Assembly: GCA_016721315.1 (NCBI GenBank)
Contig: JADKIL010000013.1
Coordinates: forward strand, 1-64,000
Length of the DNA stretch: 64,000 bases
Direction: 5' to 3'
Source of the DNA: Candidatus Villigracilis vicinus
Lineage (GTDB): Bacteria; Chloroflexota; Anaerolineae; Anaerolineales; Villigracilaceae
The position numbers and the translations under genes are program-made. Each line of letters starts with the position of its first letter. Within the stretch, counting starts at the first letter, position 1. This document shows positions 35,846 through 46,789 of the stretch, one piece after another. Under the pieces are notes generated by a model. It did no database searches, was not told the DNA's origin, and was given only the letters and a program-made list of their open reading frames with translations.

Positions 35846-37093
35846 ATGCTGACTGAACTTGGAAAACGTACCCGCCTCGCCGCCCGTGGACTCGCTCGCT
35901 TAAGCACGACTCAAAAAAATACCGCGCTTCATCACCTAGCCGATGCCTTGGTCGCTGACCAGAAAGCGATTCTCACCGCCAACGCGAGCGACGTCGAGTC
36001 TGCCAAAGCAGCAGGGCTTGCCCCAGCCATGATTGATCGCCTGATGCTGAACGAAGCCCGTCTCGCAGACATTGCCCACAACGTACGCCTCGTCGCGGAC
36101 TTGCCTGACCCGGTTGGCGAGATCTTCGAAGAATCCATCCAACCAAATGGACTCCACATCCGCAAACAACGTGTGCCGCTGGGTGTGTTAGGCGTCATCT
36201 ACGAAGCACGCCCCAACGTCACGATCGATGTCGCCAGCATTGCCATCAAAAGCGGAAACGGCGCCATCTTGCGCGGAGGTAGTGAAACGTTGAACACCAA
36301 CCGCGCCATGATCGCCGTTTTACAAAAAGCGCTCGCAAGCAGTGACGTCTCTGCCGATGTGATCCAATTCATAGACAGCCCCGACCGTGCCCTTGTACTT
36401 GAGCTTCTTCATTTGAGAGACTATGTGGACATGATCATCCCGCGCGGCGGCGCAGGCTTGCATGAGTTCTGCCGCGAGAACAGCCTCATCCCTGTTATCA
36501 CTGGCGGCATCGGCATCTGTCACCTCTTTGTCGATGACACCGCCGACCAAGATGCAGCCCTGAAGATCATCCACAACGCCAAGACCCAACGTCCCAGCGT
36601 GTGTAATGCGCTGGATACCATTTTGGTTCATCAACAGGTTGCAAAAGAATTTTTACCACGTGTCGTGGAGCACCTCACCCCGGCTGGCGTCACCTTCCGC
36701 GCCGAACCGAAAGCCGCCGCCTTGCTTCAGCATGAGACGGTCTTCCCTGCTGGCGAAAAAGATTTCGACACCGAATGGCTCTCTCTCGTCCTCGGCATCA
36801 AAGTCGTGAGCGGACTCGATGAAGCCATCGACCACATCGCCGCCCACAGCACTGCCCACTCTGATGGCATCCTCACCCGCACAGACGCACACGCCCAACG
36901 CTTCATCGCCGAAGTGGACTCTGCCGCCGTCTACGTCAACGCCAGTACCCGCTTCACCGACGGCACCGAACTCGGCTTGGGCGCGGAAGTTGCCGTCTCC
37001 ACGCAACGCCTGCATGCGCGTGGTCCGATGGCGTTGAGGGAACTCACCACCTACAAGTGGGTCATCGTCGGGGATAATCACGTACGGGCGTAA
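35846..37093 (+). CDS. proA: Glutamate-5-semialdehyde dehydrogenase (gamma-glutamyl phosphate reductase)
   Basis: The 415-residue product reduces glutamyl phosphate with NADPH in proline synthesis. Diagnostic blocks are GLHIRKQRVPLGVLGVIYEA, NVTIDVASIAIKSGNGAILR, DMIIPRGGAGLHEFCRENSL and the catalytic QRPSVCNALDTILVH with Cys near 253. The C terminus has VYVNASTRFTDGTELGLGAE and ARGPMALRELTTYKW. AAGGAT precedes the ATG. It follows proB across a dyad repeat, and together they supply glutamate semialdehyde. proC is not in the window. Confidence 0.95.
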   Translation: MLTELGKRTRLAARGLARLSTTQKNTALHHLADALVADQKAILTANASDVESAKAAGLAPAMIDRLMLNEARLADIAHNVRLVADLPDPVGEIFEESIQPNGLHIRKQRVPLGVLGVIYEARPNVTIDVASIAIKSGNGAILRGGSETLNTNRAMIAVLQKALASSDVSADVIQFIDSPDRALVLELLHLRDYVDMIIPRGGAGLHEFCRENSLIPVITGGIGICHLFVDDTADQDAALKIIHNAKTQRPSVCNALDTILVHQQVAKEFLPRVVEHLTPAGVTFRAEPKAAALLQHETVFPAGEKDFDTEWLSLVLGIKVVSGLDEAIDHIAAHSTAHSDGILTRTDAHAQRFIAEVDSAAVYVNASTRFTDGTELGLGAEVAVSTQRLHARGPMALRELTTYKWVIVGDNHVRA

Positions 37094-38249
<1,156 letters not shown>

Positions 38250-38262
38250 CTAAAAGGAACCC

Positions 38263-41171
38263 ATGACCAAATCTTTCACTCTTATCAAAGAACAACAAAT
38301 CCCCGAGATCAACTCACTCGTGCAACTGTGGGAACACAAACGCACCGGCGCGCGCCTGCTCTCGGTCATCAACGACGACGAGAATAAAGTATTCAGCATC
38401 AACTTCCGCACCACGCCAAAAGATTCAACCGGTGTGGCGCACATCCTTGAACATTCGGTTTTGAACGGCTCGGAGAAATATCCGGTCAAGGAACCGTTCG
38501 TGGAATTGCTCAAAGGTTCGCTCGCAACTTTCGTCAATGCCTTCACTTTCCCCGATAAGACTTGCTACCCCGTTGCAAGCCAGAACGAAAAAGATTTCTA
38601 CAACTTGATTGATGTCTACATCGACGCGGTGTTCAATCCCATCCTCAGCGAACAGACTCTCATGCAGGAAGGCTGGCATTACGAGATCGAAGACCCATCT
38701 GCACCACTGAAATACAAAGGCGTGGTCTTCAATGAGATGAAGGGCGCGTATTCCTCGCCCGATAATTACCTCGCCAAGGTCATCATCGAGTCGCTGTTCC
38801 CCAAACACATCTACGGCGTGGACTCTGGCGGCAACCCCGCAGAGATCACAAACCTAACCTACGAAAACTTCTTCGCATTTTGGGAGACGTACTACCACCC
38901 CTCCAACTCGTTCATTTTCTTCTACGGCAATGATGACCCCGATACCCGTCTCAAACTGATGGATGGTTATCTCAAGCCGTTCAAAAAGAAGAAGGTCAAG
39001 TCGGCGGTGCCGCTTGCCAAGCCCTTCAAGAAACCAAAGAAACTTGAGTATGCCTACCTCGCCACCGAAGGCGAAGACCTCGACAAAAAACATTTCCTCA
39101 CCGTCAACTGGAAACTACCCGACGCATCCGATCCCGTGCAGGCAATGAGTTTTCACATTCTCACACACACCCTCATTGGCACGCCCGCTTCCCCATTATA
39201 TAAAGCGCTCACCGATTCAGGTTTGGGTGAAGACCTCGCGGGTCTCGGTCTCGAAAGTGACCTGCACGAGATGATCTTCTCGACCGGTCTCAAAGGCACC
39301 AAAGCCCGCAACGCCAAGAAGATCGAAACGCTCATCTTTGACACGCTGCAAAAACTCGTTACCGAAGGCATCGACCCAGACACCATCGCCGCCTCCATCA
39401 ACACGCTCGAATTCGCCATGCGCGAAAACAATACCGGCGGCTTTCCGCGCGGCATCGCCATCATGTTGCGCGCCCTCAGCACCTGGCTCTACGATGACGA
39501 TGCTTTCAAGACTCTCGCCTTCGAAGCCCCGCTTGCTGAGATCAAGAATCGACTCGCCACTGACTCACGCTATTTCGAAAAGATGATCCAGACTCACCTG
39601 CTGGATAACATGCACCGCACGGTCATTCGCCTCACACCAGACGTGGAATTGGCTCAGCGCCTCGAGGCGGAGGAAACGCTCAGGCTGGATTCTGCCAGAA
39701 AGACCATGAGCGACGACGACATCCGCAAGCATATTGAGAACACCCAGAAGTTGAAAATCCGTCAGGAGACTCCCGACTCGGCGGAAGACTTGGCAAAACT
39801 CCCTGTGCTGGATTTGGCAGATTTAGACAAGCAAGCCCGCACGATTCCAATTGAAGAAATCCAAGTGCAAGACTCGAAGGTCTTGTATCACGACATCTTC
39901 ACCAATGGCATCGTCTATCTTGACCTCGCCTTCGACATGCGCGCCATGCCGCAAGAACTCCTGCCGCTGACGGAAGTCTTCGCACGCGCACTGTTCGAAG
40001 TGGGCACCGAAACTGAAGACTACGTCAAACTGTCGCAGCGGATCGGGAAAAGCACCGGCGGAATCTACGGCTCGTCGGTCACAGCGACCACGCAAGGGTC
40101 AAGAGAGAGCCGCGCATACCTCACCATCCGCGGTAAGTCCACGATGAGTCAAGCCAACGAGATGTTGAGCATCCTGCGTGATGTCCTCCTGACCGTGAAG
40201 TTCGACAACAAGGAACGCCTCAAGCAAATTGTGATGGAAGAGAAGGCGGGCTTGGAATCTGGCTTGGCGCCTGCGGGCATCGCTTTGCGAACATGCGCCT
40301 GCGCTCGCAGTTTGGCGGCACAGGTTACATCAACGACCAGACCAAGGGCATTGGCTATCTGTTTGCACTGCGCGAACTCGCGACCGAGATTGATAAAAAA
40401 TGGGCGAACGTGCTGAAAAAGTTGGAGACCATCCGCGAGACCTTGATCAACAGCAAGACCCTGCTTTGCAATGCGACTCTCGATGCTCACAACTGGAAAA
40501 CCTTCCAACCACATCTTGAGAATTTCATCTTCGCCATGCCCGTGAAGGATGTTGAAATTAAGCCATTCAACTTTACAGCTGCAACTCAAAAGGAAGGCTT
40601 GGCGATTCCTGCACAGGTCAACTATGTGGCGAAGGGCGCGAACCTCTACGACCATGGATATGAGTTGGATGGTTCTTCATCTGTAGTTGTTGGCTACCTC
40701 GGCATGACGCACTTGTGGGAAAAGATCCGCGTGCAAGGCGGCGCGTACGGCGCCTTCGCCCAGTTCGACGACACGACAGGTGTGTTCACCTTCCTTTCTT
40801 ACCGTGACCCGAACGTGGATAACACCATCGCCAGTTATGACAGCTCCGCCGCGTTTTTGAAAGGTCTTGATGCTTCACGCTTGAACGACAACGAGTTAAA
40901 GAAGTCCATCATCTCAGCCATCGGCGATCTGGACTCGTATCAACTGCCCGACGCCAAAGGCTACACATCCATGATGCGCTACATCACCGGGCGCACCGAT
41001 GAGATCCGCCAAAAGTATCGCGATCAAGTGCTCTCCACCAACGGCGAGGATTTCCTCGCATTTGGCGAAGTATTGGAAAAAGTTGCACAATCGGATGCGG
41101 TTGTAGTGGTCGGAGCACAATCCGCGTTGGAGGGGTCGAAAGTTAAGTTGAAGGTGACGAAGGTCGCGTAA
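38263..41171 (+). CDS. M16-family zinc metalloprotease, PreP/Cym1-like, one frameshift
   Basis: The combined product of about 969 residues is an M16C presequence-protease-like enzyme that degrades peptides in a closed chamber. The inverted zinc motif His60-I-L-E-His64 is present in GVAHILEHSVLNGSEKYPV, followed by GSLATFVNAFTFPDKTCYPV. The third-ligand region has GVVFNEMKGAYSS. The frame breaks near 40278 within SGLAPAG; adding one base (a C in GCGGGC-ATCGC) restores HRFANMRLRSQFGGTGYIN and the frame runs on to 41171. The C-terminal half has LWEKIRVQGGAYGAFAQFD, the usual Arg/Tyr region. A single clean indel suggests consensus error, so the gene is probably functional. Its ATG has AAGGA. Confidence 0.85.
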
Positions 41172-41173
41172 CA

Positions 41174-41201
41174 GTAGAACAAGTCTATAGACTTGTTCTA
41201 C
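41174..41201. repeat. 28-bp perfect palindrome, left copy (REP-like)
   Basis: GTAGAACAAGTCTA followed directly by its exact complement forms a 28-bp palindrome with no loop. The three bases after it (GAG) are also shared with the copy at 41902. The two copies flank the REP-associated transposase remnant. Confidence 0.92.
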
Positions 41202-41213
41202 GAGTCTCAAACA

Positions 41214-41905
41214 ATGGCAGATTTCTTTCAACGCAACCTCCCGCATTACCATCAACCAAATGCCACATATTTCATTACTTTTCGCCTAGCAGGAAGTCTA
41301 CCTGTGGAGATTTGGAAGAACTTGAAGGAAGAGTACGAGCAAGAAAAAAGAAATCTGGCAACAAGACATTCAGGAGCTAAATTACAAGAAGAACGGTATA
41401 ACCTGCAAAAACGTCATTTTGCCCGTTTTGACGCTTTGCTTGAAAACGATGAAGGAAGTCCGCGCTGGCTGGCAGAGCCTCAACTTGCAGATATCGTTCA
41501 ACGCGAGCTTCATACGTTGTCCCCCGAACATTACAATTTACACTCATATTGTCTAATGCCCAATCACTGCCATTTGCTTATTAATCAACAAGACATTCAG
41601 GAACCACCATTACCTATTGACGGGAAGCACTGAATTACATCCAATTCAAGCAAGTCATGTCATGCGTCCTCACAAGTATCAAAGGGTCGAACAGGGTATT
41701 TACCTGGTCAAAATTCACTGGGGCGCAAAGGCGCCTTACAGCATGCACTAGAAAGTTAGATCATGGTCTTGTAAGATTTGATGACATGATATTTTACAAA
41801 AAGGTAATCCTTGAATTTATCATTGTCAATAATCCAGTCAAAGCTGGGTTGGTTGAGAAATGGCAAGACTGGTCTTATACTTACGTCAACCCCAATTTGC
41901 TGTAG
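41214..41905 (+). pseudogene. REP-associated Y1 transposase (RAYT-like), decayed
   Basis: The N-terminal piece (ATG 41214) reads HQPNATYFITFRLAGSLP and ends in SYCLMPNHCHLLINQQD, with the HxH metal motif of the Y1 transposase family (here His-Cys-His). The frame breaks near 41636. A second piece reads QVMSCVLTSIKG, a third (shifted) GRTGYLPGQNSLGRKG and HALES, and after a shift near 41757 it continues DHGLVRFDDM and NNPVKAGLVEKWQDW to the stop inside the right palindrome. The catalytic Tyr expected in ESYDH falls on the last shift, where one base is missing. At least three frameshifts in 300 bases indicate a dead gene, unless consensus errors are clustered here. Confidence 0.8.
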
Positions 41906-41929
41906 AACAAGTCTATAGACTTGTTCTAC
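41902..41929. repeat. 28-bp perfect palindrome, right copy (REP-like)
   Basis: Identical to the copy at 41174-41201. It contains the stop codon of the transposase remnant. The ribosome site GAGGAG of the XdhD-like gene lies at its right edge. Confidence 0.92.
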
Positions 41930-41941
41930 GAGGAGCAATAC

Positions 41942-44899
41942 ATGAACATCACACTCAAGATCAACGGAATTGAACACATCATCGATGCACCCGCGTCCAC
42001 CACCCTGCTGGCAGCTTTGCGCGGACTGGGTTTTCATGGCGTGAAGTTTGGCGATGAGCAAGGTCTCACCGGCGCAGATACGGTTTTGCTGGATGGCAAA
42101 CCGGTCAACGCAGGGTCGATGCTTGCGGCGCAGGCGGAGGGTCATGCCGTAGCAACCATCGAATCTCTGGGCGAACACCCAGAACAAGGCTGGAGAAAGA
42201 CCGATGGTCTGCATCCACTGCAAAAGGCTTTTGTTGAATCAGGCGCAATTCAGTGCGGATATTGCACGCCTGCACAGATCCTCGCCGCGAAGAGTCTTCT
42301 GGAGAAGAATCCGAAGCCCAGTGAAGATGAAGTCCGTGAGGCGATCTCTGGCGTGTTATGTCGCTGTACAGGATATCTCAAACCGGTGCAGGCAGTTTTA
42401 AAAGCAGCCGCAGTGATGCGCGGCGAAACACCCGAAGATGGAGAAGCAGTCAACTGGGATCTGGGAAACTGGGGGAATCGTCCGGAAGCGCCTAACAGCC
42501 CAAGTGACCAACTCACCAACGTTATGACCAAGCCCAAAGTGGTGCTCACATCAGAGACACAAACCTGGAAAACCGTCGGCAAACCTGAAAAGAAGGTGGA
42601 CGCCATTAAATTGGTGCAGGGCAAACCTGCCTTTACTGCCGACATAGACATGCGTGGAATGTTGCACGCCAAAGTGCTGCATTCGCCTCATGCACATGCA
42701 CTCATTAAGAACATAGATGCAAGCAAGGCATTGGCACTGAAAGGGGTGGTCTCGGTGTTAACATGGAAAGACCTGCCTCGTGTGGTGTACTCCACTGCCG
42801 GGCAATCAGACCCCATTCCGGGTCCACTGGATGCATTTTCACTGGATCACAAGGTACGATTTGTAGGTGACCGCGTGGCGTTCGTTGCCGCAGAAACGCC
42901 TGAAATCGCCGAGCAGGCGCTTGCATTGATCGATGTTGAATATGAGATTCTGCCTGCCATCATTGACTCACGCGATGCAATGAAACCCGATGCAGTCAAA
43001 ATTCACGACGAACCAGAATATGTCAACTTTGCAGATTCCAACCCTGATAAAAACCTCGCGGCTCACATCCGCATTGATATTGGCGATGTCAACAAAGGAT
43101 TTGCAGAAGCCGACGAGATATTCGAAGCTGAATACGAGGTACCCAAAGTACAGCATGGTCATATCGAACCGCATGTCTGCGTAACCTATTGGGATGAAGA
43201 CGACCGCTTGGTGATCCGCACTTCCACACAGGTGCCATTCCATGTGCGCAGAATGATGGCGCCCGTGTTAGGCTTGCCTGTAAAACGCATCCGCGTGATC
43301 AAGCCGCGCATTGGCGGCGGCTTTGGCGGCAAACAGGAAGTGTTGATGGAAGATGTAGCCGCCCATCTGACGATCGCCACCAGACGCCCGGTGATCTACG
43401 AATACACACGCGAAGAGGAGTTCATTGCTGCACGTTCTCGTCACCCCATGCGTGTCAAAATGAAGACCGGCGTCAAAAAAGATGGGACAATTACAGCCAA
43501 CGAAATGTATGCGCTTTCAGACACCGGCGCATATGGTTGCCACGCGCTGACAGTAACCGGTAACACGGGACACAAATCCATGGCATTGTACGTTGGCGAT
43601 GGCGAATATCGCAAAGCGCCCAACATCCGCTTCTATGCTGATGTCGTCTACACTAACACCCCGCCTGCTGGAGCCTTCCGTGGGTACGGCGTACCGCAAG
43701 GCTACTGGCCCCTTGACCGTCATTTGGAAAAAATTGCCCGCGCCATGGGCTTTGACCCAATCGAATTCCGTTTGAAGAACGCCATCCGCCCGGGTGAGTA
43801 TCATCCCTTCTCAACCGCTTGGAACGAAGGACGCGAACCACGTCCCGAGATCATCCACACCGTTGGGCTGGAGCAATGTGTGGCTCAAGGGAAAGCCGCC
43901 ATTGGCTGGGATCAGAAATTCGGGAACAGCGAGTTCCATAAGCAAGGTACAAAACGAAAAGGCATCGGCGTGGCAATGGTCATGCAAGGGACAGCCATCC
44001 CCTACCTGGATATGGGCGGGGCATCGATCAAGATGAACGATGATGGTTCGTTCAACATGCTGGTCGGCGCGACCGACCTCGGCACCGGCTCAGATACGGT
44101 CCTTGCCCAAATGGCAGCAGAGGTTTTGGGCGTCCCCATCGATGACATGATCACATACTCATCGGACACTGACTTCACACCGTTTGATGTTGGCGCATAC
44201 GCCTCCTCGACCACTTATATTTCCGGCACAGCAGCAGTCAAAGCAGCTCAGATCGTGGCAGAGCGGATCAAAATCCGCGCAACGATGATGCTGGATCTGC
44301 CAGAATCAGAAGCGGCAAACATCCGCTTGGTCGACCGAAAAGCCATGTCACCAGATGGGCGTTCAGTATCGTTCGCCGACATTGCACTGCATGCCCTGCA
44401 CAAGGCAAATCAAGAACAGATCATGGGTGTTGCGAGCTATGTCTCGCCGGTCTCACCTCCGCCTTTCGCAGCACAATTTGCCGAAGTGACAGTGGACACG
44501 GAAACAGGTCAAGTGACAGTGGATAAATTGGTCATGGCAGTAGACTCCGGTGTGATCGTCAATCCGCTTACGGCTTCAGGTCAGATCGAAGGCGGCATGA
44601 TGCAGGCGCTTGGCTACGCCGTCTCGGAAGAGATGCGGTACGATAGCAAAGGCGTTGCCTATGAACGCGATCTGGAGCGCTACCACCTTCTGCGTGCAGA
44701 CGAAATGCCGGAGCTGGAAACCATCTTTGTGGAAACCTTCGAGCCAAGCCATCCGTTCGGCGTGAAAGCGGTGGCGGAGATCCCCATGGACGGGGTGGCA
44801 CCAGCAGTTGGCAACGCCATCCTCGATGCTATCGGCGTCAACGTGGATGTGAACCCAACCACACCAGAACGAGTCTGGAAGGCGATCAAACATCAGTAA
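41942..44899 (+). CDS. XdhD-like molybdenum hydroxylase, Fe-S and molybdenum domains fused
   Basis: From ATG 41942 the product has 985 residues. Residues 1-155 form the ferredoxin-like plus helical Fe-S domains and the rest is the molybdopterin-binding part of the xanthine dehydrogenase family. The helical cluster ligands are kept (C105-G-Y-C108 and C140-R-C142). The ligands of the first cluster are absent: KFGDEQGLTGADTVLLDG at 35-52 has no Cys, and neither has NAGSML near 56-61. Mo-domain motifs include GGGFGGKQE near 457 and VAEIPMDGVAP near 944, with the catalytic Glu. This resembles XdhD (YgfN), the putative selenium-dependent enzyme. FAD subunit and yqeB homologues lie elsewhere in the window. 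The substrate is unknown, probably a purine or N-heterocycle. Confidence 0.87.
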   Translation: MNITLKINGIEHIIDAPASTTLLAALRGLGFHGVKFGDEQGLTGADTVLLDGKPVNAGSMLAAQAEGHAVATIESLGEHPEQGWRKTDGLHPLQKAFVESGAIQCGYCTPAQILAAKSLLEKNPKPSEDEVREAISGVLCRCTGYLKPVQAVLKAAAVMRGETPEDGEAVNWDLGNWGNRPEAPNSPSDQLTNVMTKPKVVLTSETQTWKTVGKPEKKVDAIKLVQGKPAFTADIDMRGMLHAKVLHSPHAHALIKNIDASKALALKGVVSVLTWKDLPRVVYSTAGQSDPIPGPLDAFSLDHKVRFVGDRVAFVAAETPEIAEQALALIDVEYEILPAIIDSRDAMKPDAVKIHDEPEYVNFADSNPDKNLAAHIRIDIGDVNKGFAEADEIFEAEYEVPKVQHGHIEPHVCVTYWDEDDRLVIRTSTQVPFHVRRMMAPVLGLPVKRIRVIKPRIGGGFGGKQEVLMEDVAAHLTIATRRPVIYEYTREEEFIAARSRHPMRVKMKTGVKKDGTITANEMYALSDTGAYGCHALTVTGNTGHKSMALYVGDGEYRKAPNIRFYADVVYTNTPPAGAFRGYGVPQGYWPLDRHLEKIARAMGFDPIEFRLKNAIRPGEYHPFSTAWNEGREPRPEIIHTVGLEQCVAQGKAAIGWDQKFGNSEFHKQGTKRKGIGVAMVMQGTAIPYLDMGGASIKMNDDGSFNMLVGATDLGTGSDTVLAQMAAEVLGVPIDDMITYSSDTDFTPFDVGAYASSTTYISGTAAVKAAQIVAERIKIRATMMLDLPESEAANIRLVDRKAMSPDGRSVSFADIALHALHKANQEQIMGVASYVSPVSPPPFAAQFAEVTVDTETGQVTVDKLVMAVDSGVIVNPLTASGQIEGGMMQALGYAVSEEMRYDSKGVAYERDLERYHLLRADEMPELETIFVETFEPSHPFGVKAVAEIPMDGVAPAVGNAILDAIGVNVDVNPTTPERVWKAIKHQ

Positions 44900-44918
44900 G
44901 CAGGAACGGGCAATCACA

Positions 44919-44958
44919 ATGAAGACGCGCGGAGTCAAATCCCGCGTCTTCATTTTTG
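44919..44958 (+). terminator. Rho-independent terminator after the XdhD-like gene
   Basis: ATGAAGACGCG (44919-44929) pairs exactly with 44943-44953 around a 13-base loop, followed by five T. It begins 20 bases after the stop. Confidence 0.88.
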
Positions 44959-44965
44959 TAATGAG

Positions 44966-44995
44966 TTGGCTTCCGGGGGAGAGGCGGGATATAAT
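44966..44995 (+). promoter_or_regulatory. Promoter upstream of the HD-GYP gene
   Basis: TTGGCT (44966-44971, four of six matches to TTGACA) and a perfect TATAAT (44990-44995) are separated by 18 bases. Transcription would start near 45002, about 64 bases ahead of the ATG. Confidence 0.6.
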
Positions 44996-45065
44996 AACGA
45001 GCATTCTTGATCAGTGTGCCCAATTATGATTCTCCGTACACATCGCTGCCACCAACAATGTCATT

Positions 45066-46736
45066 ATGAGTGAAGAAAAAATTATTTTTTTGATCCCATA
45101 TGCAGGGTCGCTGGGAATTTCCCTGGGACTCCTTTTTTACGTTTGGGCGTGGAGAACGTCCAGAGGCGCAATCTCCTTTTTTTTATTCACCCTCAGTCAA
45201 ACCATGTACATCACCGGAAATATTCTGGAGATGGTTTCACCCACATTGAACGGAAAGATTATTTGGGAAAGTTTTCAGGCGGTCGTTGGGAGCATGGCGG
45301 TCATTGCCTTTCCCATCTTTATCATTCAGTACACCGAATTTAAAATCAAGAACCAAAACCTGCTATTTGCACTTAGCTTTGTATTTCCGATCCTATTTTC
45401 TGTCCTGAGCATCGCAAAGGATTATCACAGCCTGATCTACCTAAACCCAAGAATCTTACCCACCAAACCATTCACGGCATTGGTCTATGAGTATTCGCCG
45501 GTTTTCATCACGTACACAGTCTATATCTTCTTCATTGTTTTCTCTGGTTGCGCAGTTTTGGTCCACAAAATGATCCAGCCTCACAGCCTGTACAGGAATC
45601 AATCCGCGTTCATTCTAGCCGGGCTGATGCTGCCAGTGCTGGGCTCGATCCTTTCGCTTGCCGGTATTTATATTACTGCACAACGAGACTCTTCTCCATT
45701 CACGGTTGCCATTGGAAACTTGCTGCTAGCCTGGGGGTTGTTCCGTTTTCGTATTTTTGATATGACACCCGTTGCACGCGACAACGTATTTGAGACTCTG
45801 GTCGACCCGGTTGTGATCCTCGACAAAAACAACAGTATTCTGGATGTCAACACAGCCATGCTTGACCTGCTTGGAAAAGAATCGAAAGATGTCGTTGGGC
45901 AATCGGCAAAGATCGTTTTCGAGAACTTCCCGATCCCGATCAAGCAATACACACAAGTTTCGTATGCACGTACCGAAACCTCGTTCGAGATCAACAACAT
46001 TGATATCCATTACGAACTGACCGTCTGGCCGCTCTACAATACCGCCAAGGAAATGGCGGGTCGGGTTTATATCTGCCACGACATCACCGCCTTAAAACAA
46101 CTGGAGGGTGAGCTCCGCAAACTGAACACGAAACTTGAAGACCGTGTTCAGGAGCGCACCCGCGAACTGGCGGAAGCCTACGAATCCATGTTGGAGGGTC
46201 TCGCACGAGCACTCGAGCTAAGAGACAAGGAAACTGAAGGGCATTCACGCCGGGTGACCGAATCTGCCTTGAAGATCGCCCTGAAGATGGGGATCCAGGG
46301 AGAAATGCTTGAAGATATTCGCAGCGGGTCGATCCTGCATGATATTGGAAAGATCAGCATACCAGACGAGATCTTGCATAAACCGGGCAAACTCACTCCC
46401 GAAGAACGCCTGATCATTGAAAAACATCCTGAGACGGCATTTAAACTACTCTCGCGAATTCCCTTTCTGAGCAAAGCCGTCGAAATCCCATACTGCCACC
46501 ATGAGAAATGGGACGGGACGGGGTATCCACGCAAACTCGCAGGAGAGCAAATCCCCCTTTCAGCCCGCATCTTTGCCGTCGCTGATGTTTGGGATGCGCT
46601 TAGCAATGACCGTTCCTACAACAAAGCCTGGCCCCGTGAACAGATCATTGAGTACTTTATTGAACAAACCGGTAAACATTTCGATCCCGTTGTTGCAAAG
46701 TTGTTTTTATCCATGGTAGAAAAAGGCGAGATATAA
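45066..46736 (+). CDS. Membrane-bound HD-GYP domain protein with 7TM and PAS domains
   Basis: The 556-residue product starts with about seven membrane helices (to about 225) of the type seen at the N terminus of membrane histidine kinases, then a PAS domain (about 235-345), a short coiled coil (LEGELRKLNTKLEDRVQERT) and an HD-GYP domain. The HD domain keeps the metal motif (HDIGK near 424-428) and the hallmark HHEKWDGTGYP near 477-487, so it is probably an active c-di-GMP phosphodiesterase. It would couple an unknown signal to c-di-GMP breakdown. It has its own promoter. The next gene's TATAAT overlaps its stop. Confidence 0.88.
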   Translation: MSEEKIIFLIPYAGSLGISLGLLFYVWAWRTSRGAISFFLFTLSQTMYITGNILEMVSPTLNGKIIWESFQAVVGSMAVIAFPIFIIQYTEFKIKNQNLLFALSFVFPILFSVLSIAKDYHSLIYLNPRILPTKPFTALVYEYSPVFITYTVYIFFIVFSGCAVLVHKMIQPHSLYRNQSAFILAGLMLPVLGSILSLAGIYITAQRDSSPFTVAIGNLLLAWGLFRFRIFDMTPVARDNVFETLVDPVVILDKNNSILDVNTAMLDLLGKESKDVVGQSAKIVFENFPIPIKQYTQVSYARTETSFEINNIDIHYELTVWPLYNTAKEMAGRVYICHDITALKQLEGELRKLNTKLEDRVQERTRELAEAYESMLEGLARALELRDKETEGHSRRVTESALKIALKMGIQGEMLEDIRSGSILHDIGKISIPDEILHKPGKLTPEERLIIEKHPETAFKLLSRIPFLSKAVEIPYCHHEKWDGTGYPRKLAGEQIPLSARIFAVADVWDALSNDRSYNKAWPREQIIEYFIEQTGKHFDPVVAKLFLSMVEKGEI

Positions 46737-46789
46737 TCAGGGATAATATCCCTTTGGGGATAAAAGAATTCAAGGAAGAAAAGAAAAGA

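Larger units (their letters stand above)
41174..41932 (+). mobile_element. REP-RAYT element: transposase remnant between two identical palindromes
   Basis: Two identical 28-bp palindromes (31 bases counting the shared GAG) in direct copy flank a Y1-type (IS200-like) transposase remnant. The whole is about 759 bases and sits between the M16 peptidase stop and the start of the XdhD-like gene. The layout matches known REP-associated tyrosine transposases, which sit singly in chromosomes next to REP palindromes and spread them. The right palindrome ends 12 bases ahead of the XdhD-like start codon. Confidence 0.8.

Noticed and set aside
38263..41171. M16 peptidase as a true pseudogene
   Set aside because: Only one indel is seen and both sides are fully conserved over about 970 residues, so a consensus error is more likely than decay.
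41193..41213. Transposase or XdhD start codons inside the palindromes
   Set aside because: In both palindromes a TTG opens the frame early (MFYE), but the family N termini begin at the later ATGs at 41214 and 41942.
41942..44899. Selenocysteine in the XdhD-like protein
   Set aside because: The frame has no internal TGA. The selenium in this enzyme class is thought to be a labile cofactor, not selenocysteine.
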